Positions 1-10,248 of a stretch of 64,000 nt of DNA are shown here, piece after piece. The number at the start of each line of letters is the position of its first letter. Within the stretch, counting starts at the first letter, position 1. The notes beneath the pieces are model-generated. The model was given only the letters and a program-made list of their open reading frames with translations. It was not told the origin of the DNA and ran no database searches. A program made the translations under genes and the position numbers. The DNA is taken from the NCBI GenBank assembly GCA_027531145.1, contig JAPZRF010000006.1, forward strand, positions 124,001-188,000, given 5' to 3'. Origin of the DNA: Brevundimonas sp. (GTDB lineage: Bacteria > Pseudomonadota > Alphaproteobacteria > Caulobacterales > Caulobacteraceae).

Positions 1-1137
1 GCCGGCGGTGTCATGTTGCCCTCGGCCCGCGCCCGCCCCGACAACCGACGCGGCGAGCTGGTCTACAAGGACACGGCCAACACCGACCTGGTGTTCCACA
101 ACGGCTCGCTGATGGCCCTCTGGTACATCGCCGGCAAGCCGGTGCGGGTCGACGCCCGCACGCTGGAGACCCTCGGCGGGGAGAGCTTCGGCGGGGCCCT
201 GCCCCGCCACGTCTCGGCCCACGGCAAGGTCGATCCGCGCACCGGCGAATTCTGCTTCTTCGACTATTCGCTCTACGAGCCGTGGATGACCTTCGGCGTC
301 GTCAGCGCCGACAACCGGCTTACCAACTTCCAGAAGGTCGAGCTGCCCGGGCCGCGCCTGCCGCACGACATGGGGCTGACCGGGAACTACATCATCCTGC
401 ACGACCTGCCGGTGGTGTTCACGGACTCCGGCCTGCGCAACAGCCGGTGGCAGATCCGGATTGCCGACCAGCCGGCCCGATTTGGCGTCGTGCCGCGCAA
501 CGGGCGGGGCGACCAGGTGCGCTGGTTCGAGACCGACAGCTGCTATATCTACCACGTCATCAACGCTTGGGAGGACGGCGACGAGGTGGTCATGACCGCC
601 TGCATGATGACGCCCAACGGCTATCCGCCGAACCCGGGCTACGGTCCCTATGCGGCGATGGTCAATGTGCTGGCGCTCCATGCCGTGCCGGTCGAGTGGC
701 GCATGAACCTGCGCACCGGCGCGGTGACGAAGCGGCAGCTGGACGATCGCATCGGCGAGTTTCCGGTGGTCAATCTCGACATGACGGGTGTCAAGACGCG
801 CTGGAGCTATCACGTCTCCATGGCTCCGGAGGAGCTGCAGCGCTTCGATGGCCTGTACAAGTATGACCTGGGGACGGGCCAGGCCCAGACCTGGCGCTTC
901 TCGCCCGGCGTCGGCGGCTCGGAGCCGGCCTTCGCCCCGCGCATCGGCGCAACCTCGGAGGACGACGGCTATGTCATCGTCTTCACCACCGATCCGGAGG
1001 GCAAGTCCGAGGTGCAGGTCCTCGCCGCCCGGGACTTCGAGGCCGGGCCGATCGCCCGCATTCTCCTGCCCGTCCGCGTGCCCGCCGGCTTCCACGGCAC
1101 CTGGGCTCCCGGCGACCTGATGGCCGCAGAGCGCTGA
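1..1137 (+). CDS. Carotenoid oxygenase family protein (RPE65/lignostilbene dioxygenase type), 5' end outside window
   Basis: Non-haem iron dioxygenase of the RPE65/carotenoid cleavage family, which splits a conjugated double bond of carotenoids or stilbenes. The frame is open at base 1, and 378 codons are present against about 480-500 usual, so roughly the first 110 residues lie upstream. Counting from the first in-window Met (base 13), the four iron-binding histidines are visible in family contexts: H70 (HVSAHGK), H118 (LPHDMG), H181 (YIYHVINAWED) and one near 363 (GFHGTW). The gene ends 4 bp before a thiolase gene, suggesting co-transcription with acyl-CoA enzymes. The substrate cannot be read from the sequence. 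Confidence 0.88.
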   Translation, partial: AGGVMLPSARARPDNRRGELVYKDTANTDLVFHNGSLMALWYIAGKPVRVDARTLETLGGESFGGALPRHVSAHGKVDPRTGEFCFFDYSLYEPWMTFGVVSADNRLTNFQKVELPGPRLPHDMGLTGNYIILHDLPVVFTDSGLRNSRWQIRIADQPARFGVVPRNGRGDQVRWFETDSCYIYHVINAWEDGDEVVMTACMMTPNGYPPNPGYGPYAAMVNVLALHAVPVEWRMNLRTGAVTKRQLDDRIGEFPVVNLDMTGVKTRWSYHVSMAPEELQRFDGLYKYDLGTGQAQTWRFSPGVGGSEPAFAPRIGATSEDDGYVIVFTTDPEGKSEVQVLAARDFEAGPIARILLPVRVPAGFHGTWAPGDLMAAER

Positions 1138-1141
1138 GCGG

Positions 1142-2314
1142 ATGAGCGCCTACATCCGTGACGCGGTGCGCACGGTGCGGGGCAAGGCGCGGCCGGACGG
1201 CGGCCTCGCTGCGCTGAGGCCCCACGAGCTGATCGGGACCCTGGTCGAGGCCCTCGATCAACGGACCGACGGCGCGGCCCACCGGGCCGGCGGCCTGATC
1301 CTCGGCACCGTCGGCCAGGTGGGTGCCCAGGGGGCCAATGTCGCGCTGGTGTCCAAGTTGCATGCCGGACTGCCCGAAGACGGCTTCGCATTCAGCCTCA
1401 ACAACTGCTGCGCCTCGGGGCTGACAGCCGTCGGCCAGGCCAGCCGGATGGTGCAGACGGGCGGCCCGGACATCCTCGCCGGCGGGGTCGAGATGATGTC
1501 GCGCGTGCGCTTCATGGCTGACAGGGCCGACTACTACGCGGACGCCAGCTTCCCGCCGCGCACCCGCTACATTCCCGTGGCGCTGGCCGCCGACCGGCTG
1601 GCCGAGGACCTGGGCGTCACCCGCGTCGAGCTGGACGCCGCCGCCCTGACCTCGCAACAGCGGACCGCCGCCGCCGAGGGTACGCCGCTGGTTGCCTCGC
1701 GCATCCCCGTCAATGGCCTCGACCGGGAGGAGCCCGCCCGCGCCTCCACCTCGGCCGAGAGCCTCGCCGCCCTTGAGCCGGCCTTCGCCGCCCTGTCCGA
1801 CCCTTACGCGGAGGCGCTGGAGGGGCGACGCATCGATCACCGCCACACGGTCGGCCACGCCCCGCCGATGTGTGACGGCGCTGCCCTGGCCCTGGTCAGC
1901 GCCTCGCCCGACGGTGCCCGCGCCCGGATCGTGGCCTGGGCCGAGGCCGGCGGCGACCCGGCCCAGTCCCTCACCGCCGGCTTCACCACCATGGACCGGG
2001 CACTGGCCGGGGCCGGCCTCGACCTCCGCGACATGGACCGTATCGAGTTCATGGAGGCCTTCGCGGTCACCGTCGTGAAGTTCCTGCGCGATCGCGAGGT
2101 GGACCCGGACCGGGTCAATGTCGGCGGCGGCCATCTGGCCAAGGGTCATCCCATGGGAGCGACCGGAGCAATCCTGCTGTCGACGCTGCTGGACGCGCTG
2201 GATGCCTGCGAGGGCCGCTATGGCCTCGTGGTCGCGACCGGTGCCCAGGGCGTCGGCTCGGCCATGATCCTCGAGCGGCCTCGCTCTGCCGTCAGACCCC
2301 GACGACGAGGCTGA
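1142..2314 (+). CDS. Thiolase-family protein with altered active site
   Basis: This 390-residue protein has the thiolase fold and length. The nucleophilic Cys is present (NNCCASG, about residue 90) and so is the catalytic His in the GHPMGATG motif near the C-terminus. Two family signatures are changed: the usual NEAFA is FMEAFA, losing the Asn, and the second catalytic Cys of the C-terminal C-x-GGG-x-G loop appears to be Thr (TGAQGVG). Classical thiolysis or Claisen condensation needs that second Cys as acid/base, so activity may be reduced or different. The start follows the preceding stop by 4 bp with no strong ribosome site, consistent with coupling. Its 3' end overlaps the convergent thiolase gene by 23 bp. 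Confidence 0.82.
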   Translation: MSAYIRDAVRTVRGKARPDGGLAALRPHELIGTLVEALDQRTDGAAHRAGGLILGTVGQVGAQGANVALVSKLHAGLPEDGFAFSLNNCCASGLTAVGQASRMVQTGGPDILAGGVEMMSRVRFMADRADYYADASFPPRTRYIPVALAADRLAEDLGVTRVELDAAALTSQQRTAAAEGTPLVASRIPVNGLDREEPARASTSAESLAALEPAFAALSDPYAEALEGRRIDHRHTVGHAPPMCDGAALALVSASPDGARARIVAWAEAGGDPAQSLTAGFTTMDRALAGAGLDLRDMDRIEFMEAFAVTVVKFLRDREVDPDRVNVGGGHLAKGHPMGATGAILLSTLLDALDACEGRYGLVVATGAQGVGSAMILERPRSAVRPRRRG

Positions 2315-3509
2315 CGGTGGTGGTGGTCGAGCCGCCGATGTTCAGGGTCTGGACGTTGCGTGCGCCCTCGACCTGCATGTCGCCCGCCCGCCCGCTCACC
2401 TGACGTGCCGCGTCCAGCGCCATGCGCACGCCGGTGGCACCGACCGGATGGCCGCAGCCGATGAGGCCGCCGGAGGGATTGATCGGCAGCCGCCCGCCCT
2501 TCTCGATGTCGCCGGCCTCGATCGCCTTCCAGCTCTCGCCCGGCGCAGTCAGGCCGAGATGGTCGATGGCCATGTACTCGGTCATGGCGAAGCAGTCGTG
2601 GGTCTCGACCACATCGATCTGGTCCAGCGTCAGCCCGGCCCGGGCATGGGCGTCCACGATGGCCCGCCGCACCTGCGGGAAGACATAGGGGTCGCTTTCG
2701 CTGGCCTCGACCTTGCGGCGATAGCTGATCGGGGCAGAACGATGCCCCCAGCCCTTGATGCGCGGCAGGCTCTCCAGCGCCATGCCCCGCCGGCGCGCCC
2801 ATTCGGCAGCGCGTTCCGGAGACGCCAGCACCACCATGGCGGCCCCGTCCGTGACCTGGCCGCAGTCGGACTTGCGCGTCCGCCCCTCGATCAGAGGATT
2901 GGCCTCGTCGTCATCAGAGAAGCTCAGCTTGCTGAAGCTCCAGCCCCGGGTCTGGGCCTTCGGATTGGCCTTCGCGTTGTGGAAGTTGATCTCGGAGATG
3001 CGCCGCAGGTGGCGCTCATCGAGGCCGTAACGACGGTCATACTCATCGGTCAGGTCGGAGAAGGCACGCGGCCAGAGATACGTGGCGTCACCGAACTCGT
3101 GGCCGGTCCAGGCCGCGGCACCAAGGTGCCCGGCGGCGGTCTGGCCCGGCACATTGCGCATCAGCTCCAGGCCAAGCACCGCGGCCGTGCCATAGCGGCC
3201 GGCCTCGATGTCCGCGGCCGCCGCCAGCAGGGCGACGCTGCCGGAGGCGCAGGCCGCCTCGTGGCGCGAGGTCGGCAGGCCGTCCAGCTTCGGCTCGGCC
3301 ATCGCGAAGAACCCGCCCAGCAGCCCCTGACCAGCGAACAGGTCGCCGACAAAGTTGCCCACATGGCCGACGTCGATCTCCTCCGGCTCCATCTGCGCGT
3401 CGGCCAGCCCCTCGCGCAGGGCCTCGGCGAAACCATCGGCGATCTCCACGCCCTCACGGGCCCAGTTGCGGGCGAAATCCGACTGCCAGCCGCCGAGGAT
3501 GTAGGTCAC
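2292..3509 (-). CDS. Acetyl-CoA acetyltransferase, SCP-x-like thiolase
   Basis: Thiolase superfamily protein of 405 residues, closest in style to sterol-carrier-protein-x-like thiolases. The nucleophile Cys lies in HEAACASGS and the catalytic His in GCGHPVGATG. The C-terminus (NIGGSTTTT) lacks the classical Cys loop, as is common in SCP-x-type members. The open frame extends to 3596, but a GTG at 3509 preceded by GGAGG at 7 nt spacing gives a protein starting MTYILGGWQS, the normal family start. It is encoded convergently with the neighbouring thiolase and divergently from the SDR gene. A role in beta-oxidation-like side-chain shortening is inferred. Confidence 0.85.
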   Translation of the reverse strand: MTYILGGWQSDFARNWAREGVEIADGFAEALREGLADAQMEPEEIDVGHVGNFVGDLFAGQGLLGGFFAMAEPKLDGLPTSRHEAACASGSVALLAAAADIEAGRYGTAAVLGLELMRNVPGQTAAGHLGAAAWTGHEFGDATYLWPRAFSDLTDEYDRRYGLDERHLRRISEINFHNAKANPKAQTRGWSFSKLSFSDDDEANPLIEGRTRKSDCGQVTDGAAMVVLASPERAAEWARRRGMALESLPRIKGWGHRSAPISYRRKVEASESDPYVFPQVRRAIVDAHARAGLTLDQIDVVETHDCFAMTEYMAIDHLGLTAPGESWKAIEAGDIEKGGRLPINPSGGLIGCGHPVGATGVRMALDAARQVSGRAGDMQVEGARNVQTLNIGGSTTTTVSLVVGV

Positions 3510-3643
3510 GCCGCCGCCTCCGTCGTTCCGGTCCGGACGAGGTCTTGCCACGCAAGTTGCACGGCCGGATAAGGCGGACAAGGGCCCGCTGGCCAACCCG
3601 GGCGGGACGCCGATGGTCCGCCGCCCCCGCCGAGGACGTTGTC

Positions 3644-4660
3644 ATGGCCGAACCGCCTCCGCTGCAGGCCCTGATCGGGTCCCTCATTTTCTACGGCCGC
3701 TTCGCTCCGTCCTTCACGCGGATCGGCTACCTCGCTCGCGGCCTGCCCTTGCGGCCAGTGAAGACCCGGGCGGACGGACAGGTCTGGCTGGTGTCCGGGG
3801 CCACCGGCGGCCTCGGCCTTGCCACGGCCCGGCGCGCGGCCCGGCGCGGTGCCACGGTGCTGGCGGTTGGCCGCAACCGCGGCGCGCTGGACAGGCTTGC
3901 GGCCACGGTGCCGACGGGGGCGATCGTGCCGGTCGTGTGCGACCTGTCCGACATGCGGGCGGTAGCCGCCCTGCCCGCCGCCCCGGAGCTGGCAGCACGC
4001 ACCGTCGATGTGCTGGTCAACAATATCGGCGTGCTGATCCGCGACTTCAGCCGCACGCCGGATGGGCTGGAGACGTCCTACGCCACCAACCTGCTGGGCC
4101 ACCACATCCTGACCGGCGGGCTGGTCGCGGCTGGCAGGCTGGCGCGCGGCGCGGTGATCCTCAACGTCGTCTCCGGCGGCCTCTACAGCGTGCCGCTCAA
4201 CACCCGCATGCTCAACATCCCGGAGGCCCTCTACAACGGCTTCGCCGCCTACGCCTCGCACAAGCGGGCTCAGCTGGCGCTGACAGATCACTGGCGCGGC
4301 GAATTCGCGGACCTCGGCGTCCGCACCTATGCCGTTCACCCCGGCTGGGCTGACACGCCCGGGGTGCGGACCAGCCTGCCTGTGTTCCGGCGCCTCCTTG
4401 GGCCGATCCTGCGGGACGCCCTCCAGGGTGCCGACACCATCGACTGGCTGGCGGCGGCGCGGCCACCCGAAGCAATCGACCAGGTCTGGTTCGACCGCCG
4501 GCCGCGCCCGGCGCACGCCTTCGCCCATACCCGCAAGCCGGCCGCCACGACGGCGCAGCTGCTCGACGTCCTGGCCGCCGACGTCGCCCGTCTGGGCCTC
4601 GCAGACAAGTCGCCCGGCTCGCCGCGCCGGAACGCGGCGGCGCGTCAGAGGCACCCTTGA
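3644..4660 (+). CDS. Short-chain dehydrogenase/reductase (DHRS12-like)
   Basis: NAD(P)-dependent oxidoreductase of 338 residues with a classical SDR core: the dinucleotide motif GATGGLG, the NNIG motif, a catalytic Ser in NVVSGG and the YASHK Tyr-Lys pair. An N-terminal extension of about 45 residues before the Rossmann fold and a long C-terminal tail resemble the DHRS12 subgroup. The open frame could start at 3545, but ATG 3644 has a GAGGA ribosome site and avoids an Arg-rich N-terminus. It shares a 134-bp divergent promoter region with the minus-strand thiolase. Substrate unknown; the context suggests a hydroxyacyl or ketone intermediate. Confidence 0.82.
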   Translation: MAEPPPLQALIGSLIFYGRFAPSFTRIGYLARGLPLRPVKTRADGQVWLVSGATGGLGLATARRAARRGATVLAVGRNRGALDRLAATVPTGAIVPVVCDLSDMRAVAALPAAPELAARTVDVLVNNIGVLIRDFSRTPDGLETSYATNLLGHHILTGGLVAAGRLARGAVILNVVSGGLYSVPLNTRMLNIPEALYNGFAAYASHKRAQLALTDHWRGEFADLGVRTYAVHPGWADTPGVRTSLPVFRRLLGPILRDALQGADTIDWLAAARPPEAIDQVWFDRRPRPAHAFAHTRKPAATTAQLLDVLAADVARLGLADKSPGSPRRNAAARQRHP

Positions 4661-4754
4661 GCGCATCCGGGCAGGCTGGCCTCCCGGCACGGGCGAAGGC
4701 AACATGACGGGCGGCCGGGGAGTTTCGTGAAGTCCGGTTTCCGAGGAGCACGAC

Positions 4755-6704
<1,950 letters not shown>

Positions 6705-6713
6705 TCGGGGCCT

Positions 6714-7709
6714 TCAGCCCTTCCACCTCCGCCACCACTCCACGAAGCGCCCCAGCCCCTCGGCCAGGGGCACCTTCGGCGCATAGCCGGTCAGGGCGTG
6801 GAGCTTGGAGATGTCGGCGAAGGTGGCGGTGACGTCGCCGGCCTGCATGGGACGCATGATCTTGATCGCCTCGCGGCCAAGATGGCCCTCCAGGGTAGCG
6901 ATCATCTCCATCAGGCCCACCGGCGAGCTGTCGCCGATGTTGTAGACCTCGTGGCCGCCCTCGGCCGGAGGGTGGTCCAGAACGCCCACGACCCCGTCGA
7001 CGATGTCGTCGATGAAGGTGAAGTCGCGGGCCATCCTGCCCTCGCCAAAGACCTCGATCGGCTCGCCGCGCATGATCTTCCCGGTGAAGCTGAAGTAGGC
7101 CATGTCCGGCCGGCCCCAGGGGCCATAGACCGTAAAGAAGCGCAGGCCCGACTGGGGAAAGCCGTACAGGGTGGCGTAGCTCTGGCTCAGCAGCTCGCCG
7201 GCGCGCTTGGTGGCGGCGTAGAGCGACACCGGGCTGACCGTCGGGTCGTCCTCGCGGAAGCCGCCGGTGCCGCCCGTGAGCGCCAGCGGCCGGTCGCCAT
7301 AGACCGAGCTGGACGAGGCGTAGACCAGGTGCTCGACCCCGCCGTGGCGGCAGGCCTCCAGCACCGACAGGTGGCCGGCGAGGTTGGAGCGCTCGTAGGC
7401 GAAGGGGTTCTCCAGCGAGTAGCGGACCCCCGCCTGGGCGGCCAGGTGCACCACCCGGCGCGCCCCACTTTCGGCGACGAGGGCGCGGAAGGCCTGATGG
7501 TCGGCGATGTCCATCCGCACCATGCGGAAGCCGGGCCAGCCCTGAAGCCGCGCGGCGCGCGCCTCCTTCAGGGCGGGGTCATAGTAGGCGTTGAACTCGT
7601 CGACGCCGATCACCGCCTCGCCGCGGTCCAGCAGACGCTCGGCCACATGCAGGCCGACGAACCCCGCCGCCCCCGTGACGATCACCGGCCTGTCGTCTGC
7701 ACCGTCCAC
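6714..7709 (-). CDS. NAD-dependent epimerase, UDP-glucuronate 4-epimerase-like
   Basis: Extended SDR of 331 residues that probably interconverts UDP-glucuronate and UDP-galacturonate, or another UDP-sugar, for the neighbouring polysaccharide. It shows the N-terminal GAAGFVG Rossmann motif, the catalytic YAATK pair and the VYGPWGRPDMAYF segment typical of UDP-glucuronate epimerases. The GTG start at 7709 is preceded by GGAGAT. It lies downstream of the initiating sugar transferase on the same strand, and a ugd gene at 33.1-34.4 kb would supply UDP-glucuronate. The exact epimer specificity is inferred. Confidence 0.87.
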   Translation of the reverse strand: MDGADDRPVIVTGAAGFVGLHVAERLLDRGEAVIGVDEFNAYYDPALKEARAARLQGWPGFRMVRMDIADHQAFRALVAESGARRVVHLAAQAGVRYSLENPFAYERSNLAGHLSVLEACRHGGVEHLVYASSSSVYGDRPLALTGGTGGFREDDPTVSPVSLYAATKRAGELLSQSYATLYGFPQSGLRFFTVYGPWGRPDMAYFSFTGKIMRGEPIEVFGEGRMARDFTFIDDIVDGVVGVLDHPPAEGGHEVYNIGDSSPVGLMEMIATLEGHLGREAIKIMRPMQAGDVTATFADISKLHALTGYAPKVPLAEGLGRFVEWWRRWKG

Positions 7710-7812
7710 CGGGATCTCCGCTATGCGTCTTCATCGCCCCATAGCGTGACGCGAGGCGCGGCGACAGGGGCGACGGACGCAATGACGTGGGAAGCTGCGG
7801 GCCGCCGACGGC

Positions 7813-8511
7813 TCAGTAGGCGTTGGTGCGCGCCAGAAGGATCGGAAGGGTCCGGGCGATAATCGCCAGGTCGCCGCGGAAGGACCAGCTGGCAGCGTAT
7901 TCGACGTCAGCCTCGACACGGCGGGCCATGCATTCCAGCTGGTGGATCTCGCCGCGGTGGCCCTGCACCTGGGCCAGACCGGTCAGGCCCGGCCGCACGG
8001 CGAAACGGTCGGCATAGCGCGGCAGCAGGGCTCCGTAGTGGGCATCGTGGGCCAGGGCGTGCGGACGCGGGCCGACGAGGGACATGTCGCCCCGGATCAC
8101 GTTAAGCAGCTGCGGCAGTTCGTCGAGGCTGGTCTCGCGGATGAAGGCACCGACCCGGGTGACGCGCTGGTCGTCCTTCGTGGCGTGGGCGATGACGTCC
8201 CCATCCTCGGCCACGCTCATGCTGCGGAACTTGTAGATGGTGAAGACCTTGCCGTTCAGCCCGGTGCGGCGCTGACGGAACAGCACCGGCCCACGGCTGT
8301 CCAGCACGATGGCCAGCGCGATCAGGGCGTAGGCCCAGATCAGCGCCACCAGCACCGAGGCGGCCACAACAATGTCGAAGGCCCGCTTCAGGGCGGGGCG
8401 CAGCCCGGCGCGACTGAAGGTCGGATGCCAGCCCCGGTCCGAAACGACGTCGGACGACGCTGTCGCGCCGGTCGTTCCATGGAAGCTGTCGAACAACGTT
8501 ATCCCCACCAA
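7813..8511 (-). CDS. Initiating sugar-1-phosphate transferase (bacterial sugar transferase, PssY-like)
   Basis: Transfers the first sugar-1-phosphate to undecaprenyl phosphate to start each polysaccharide repeat unit at the inner membrane. The 232-residue protein has one hydrophobic segment (about residues 45-70) followed by the catalytic domain with RRTGLNGK, the YKFRSM basic motif, the TSLDELPQL motif and [10 protein letters not shown]. It lacks the long multi-pass N-terminus of WbaP, as do short PssY/HfsE-type enzymes. The start is uncertain: TTG at 8511 or GTG at 8508, neither with a strong ribosome site. A CtrA-type box lies about 120 bp upstream. Confidence 0.9.
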   Translation of the reverse strand: MVGITLFDSFHGTTGATASSDVVSDRGWHPTFSRAGLRPALKRAFDIVVAASVLVALIWAYALIALAIVLDSRGPVLFRQRRTGLNGKVFTIYKFRSMSVAEDGDVIAHATKDDQRVTRVGAFIRETSLDELPQLLNVIRGDMSLVGPRPHALAHDAHYGALLPRYADRFAVRPGLTGLAQVQGHRGEIHQLECMARRVEADVEYAASWSFRGDLAIIARTLPILLARTNAY

Positions 8512-8630
8512 GCCCCGAAAACGCGATGTAATAAAGTAAAGCCCACCCCGTATCGCAGCGCAATATGAAACGGCGATGACCGCGGCCCTTTCATCATCCA
8601 GAAGTTGTCATGGTGGCTTATGCGCCACAG

Positions 8631-8646
8631 TTAAGGGTTGGTTAAC
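8631..8646 (+). promoter_or_regulatory. CtrA-type binding box TTAA-N7-TTAAC
   Basis: TTAA at 8631-8634, seven bases, then TTAAC at 8642-8646, exactly matching the full CtrA consensus of Caulobacterales. It lies in the divergent gap between the sugar transferase (start 8511) and a small membrane-protein gene (start 8693), so it could control either. CtrA would tie polysaccharide initiation to the cell cycle. Recognition is by motif only. Confidence 0.6.
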
Positions 8647-8692
8647 CCATCGGTTTCACGATTTGCTCAGCCTGAGGTGCCAGGATGATGTC

Positions 8693-8863
8693 ATGAGCAT
8701 CGGCCTTTCCCCCTCCGCCCTGTCGCGAGCCCCGCTCGCCACCGGGGCCACGCCCCGTCGCGCCGTTCGCCCCGGGCCACTGCTCGGCTATGGGCTCGCC
8801 GCCGCCCTGTCGGCGACAATCTGGGCTGGCGTGTTCGTGGCCGTGGGACGCCTGATCGCCTGA
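8693..8863 (+). CDS. Small single-pass membrane protein, unknown function
   Basis: This 56-residue protein has a short basic N-terminus and one C-terminal transmembrane segment of about 22 residues ending at the stop. The frame opens at 8576, but ATG 8693 follows an AGGATG ribosome site and gives a compact protein. It sits 47 bp downstream of a CtrA box and ends 11 bp before the convergent ligase/polymerase gene. I do not recognise the family. It may be an accessory of the polysaccharide machinery, or the frame may be spurious. Confidence 0.45.
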   Translation: MSIGLSPSALSRAPLATGATPRRAVRPGPLLGYGLAAALSATIWAGVFVAVGRLIA

Positions 8864-8874
8864 TCCCGGACGGG

Positions 8875-10248
8875 TCAGCCCCGGCCGCGCACCTGACCGA
8901 AGCCGAACTGCACGCCGAGCAGCAGGGCCCACATGGCGGCGATCGACGGCACCTGCAGGGCGTAGTCGGTCAGGCCATGCACCAGCACCACCACATTGGC
9001 CGCCACCAGGGCCCTGAGGGCCCAGCCGCCGCGCGACAGGGTTCCGGCGCGCAGGGCTGAGGCCAAGATGACAAGGCCGATCAGGGCGAACATCGGGGCC
9101 GACCCGATCAGGCCGGCTTCCTGCAGCCACTGCAGATAGACATTGTGCGTCGCCCGGATGCTCCACAGTTCCTCGTAGGTCTCGGCCGACATCAGATAGC
9201 TGTTGACGTCGGTGAAGCTGCCCAGCCCCGAACCCCACAGGGGAGCGTCGAGGAAGGCGCGCCAGTGCACGGCAAAGATCACCGAGCGGATATCGACATC
9301 CTGATCCAGCGCCGCGACCCGGCGCAGCACCAGATCGTTGCCGAGACCAACCACCACGGCCGCAATCAGGGTCACGCCGGCGGCGATACCGAGCGTGCGC
9401 CATGAGCGGCCCGGGTCGGCGAAGGCCTGCCAGACGCCGAGGGTCAGCACGCCCGCCAGCGTCGCGAGGGTCCCCATGCGCGAGCCCGTCAGGATCAGGG
9501 CGAAGACCAGCAGGGCCAGCGGCGCCACGGCGAAGGAGATGCGGCTGACGCGGTCGGGACCGGCGAGCTCGCGGCTTTCGCGCAGCGCCTGCAGCAGCCA
9601 GCCCGTCGCCAGCACCGTCAGGATCCCGAGCATGGTCGCGGCGCTGTTGGACGAGAGCAGTCCGCCGCCGAGGCGGCCGAACGAGCCGATCTGGGTTCCC
9701 GACAGGAACATGATGACCGCGATGGCCGCCCAAAGGACACCGCCGAGCAGGAACACCGTGGCGAAGCGGATACCCCAGGCCCGCTGGCTCGCGGCCAGCG
9801 CTCCGAACAGAAACAACGCAGCGAGGCCGAGCAGCTGCGACATGGCCAGCAGGGTGGCGCTGCGGTTGACGCTGATGGCCGGCGGCAAGCCCGCCCATTC
9901 CCAGATCGGATGGGCGGCTCCAGGCGGGCCGGCCCCCAGAGTCACGGCCGCGACGGCCAGCACCAGGCCGAACAGGCCGGCGACCGGCCAGAGGCCTTTC
10001 AATTCCGGCAGGGCCTGGCGCAGGCGCGGCACGGTCAGGCCGACGATCAGGATAAGTCCGCACAGCGCCGTGAGGGCCTGGGCCGCCATGGGCTGGTTGG
10101 CCCCGAACAGCAGGTGCGCGCCATAGAGAGGGGCCACCGCCGCCGCCAGCAAGGCCGTGCCGCGCCAGCCGATCTGGGCCCGCCGCGACGGCGACGGGCC
10201 GAAGCCCGAGGCGTTTGGCGCGCCCTGTGCCCGACGTCGACGGCTCAA
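8875..10248 (-). CDS. O-antigen ligase/polymerase family membrane protein (Wzy_C type)
   Basis: Polytopic protein of 457 residues with about ten to twelve hydrophobic segments and a large periplasmic loop holding a typical O-antigen-ligase motif (WRAFLDAPLWGSGLGSF, then ATHNVYLQWLQEAGLIG at about 365-385). Such proteins polymerise or transfer lipid-linked glycans at the periplasmic face. Translation appears to begin at a TTG whose TTGA overlaps the stop of the upstream Wzc-type gene, indicating tight coupling. A second polymerase candidate exists at 23.6-24.8 kb, so this one may serve a different glycan or act as a ligase. Confidence 0.87.
   Translation of the reverse strand: MSRRRRAQGAPNASGFGPSPSRRAQIGWRGTALLAAAVAPLYGAHLLFGANQPMAAQALTALCGLILIVGLTVPRLRQALPELKGLWPVAGLFGLVLAVAAVTLGAGPPGAAHPIWEWAGLPPAISVNRSATLLAMSQLLGLAALFLFGALAASQRAWGIRFATVFLLGGVLWAAIAVIMFLSGTQIGSFGRLGGGLLSSNSAATMLGILTVLATGWLLQALRESRELAGPDRVSRISFAVAPLALLVFALILTGSRMGTLATLAGVLTLGVWQAFADPGRSWRTLGIAAGVTLIAAVVVGLGNDLVLRRVAALDQDVDIRSVIFAVHWRAFLDAPLWGSGLGSFTDVNSYLMSAETYEELWSIRATHNVYLQWLQEAGLIGSAPMFALIGLVILASALRAGTLSRGGWALRALVAANVVVLVHGLTDYALQVPSIAAMWALLLGVQFGFGQVRGRG

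Noticed and set aside
2448..3572. 374-codon plus-strand frame over the second thiolase
   Set aside because: Antisense shadow of a gene with clear thiolase motifs and ribosome site.
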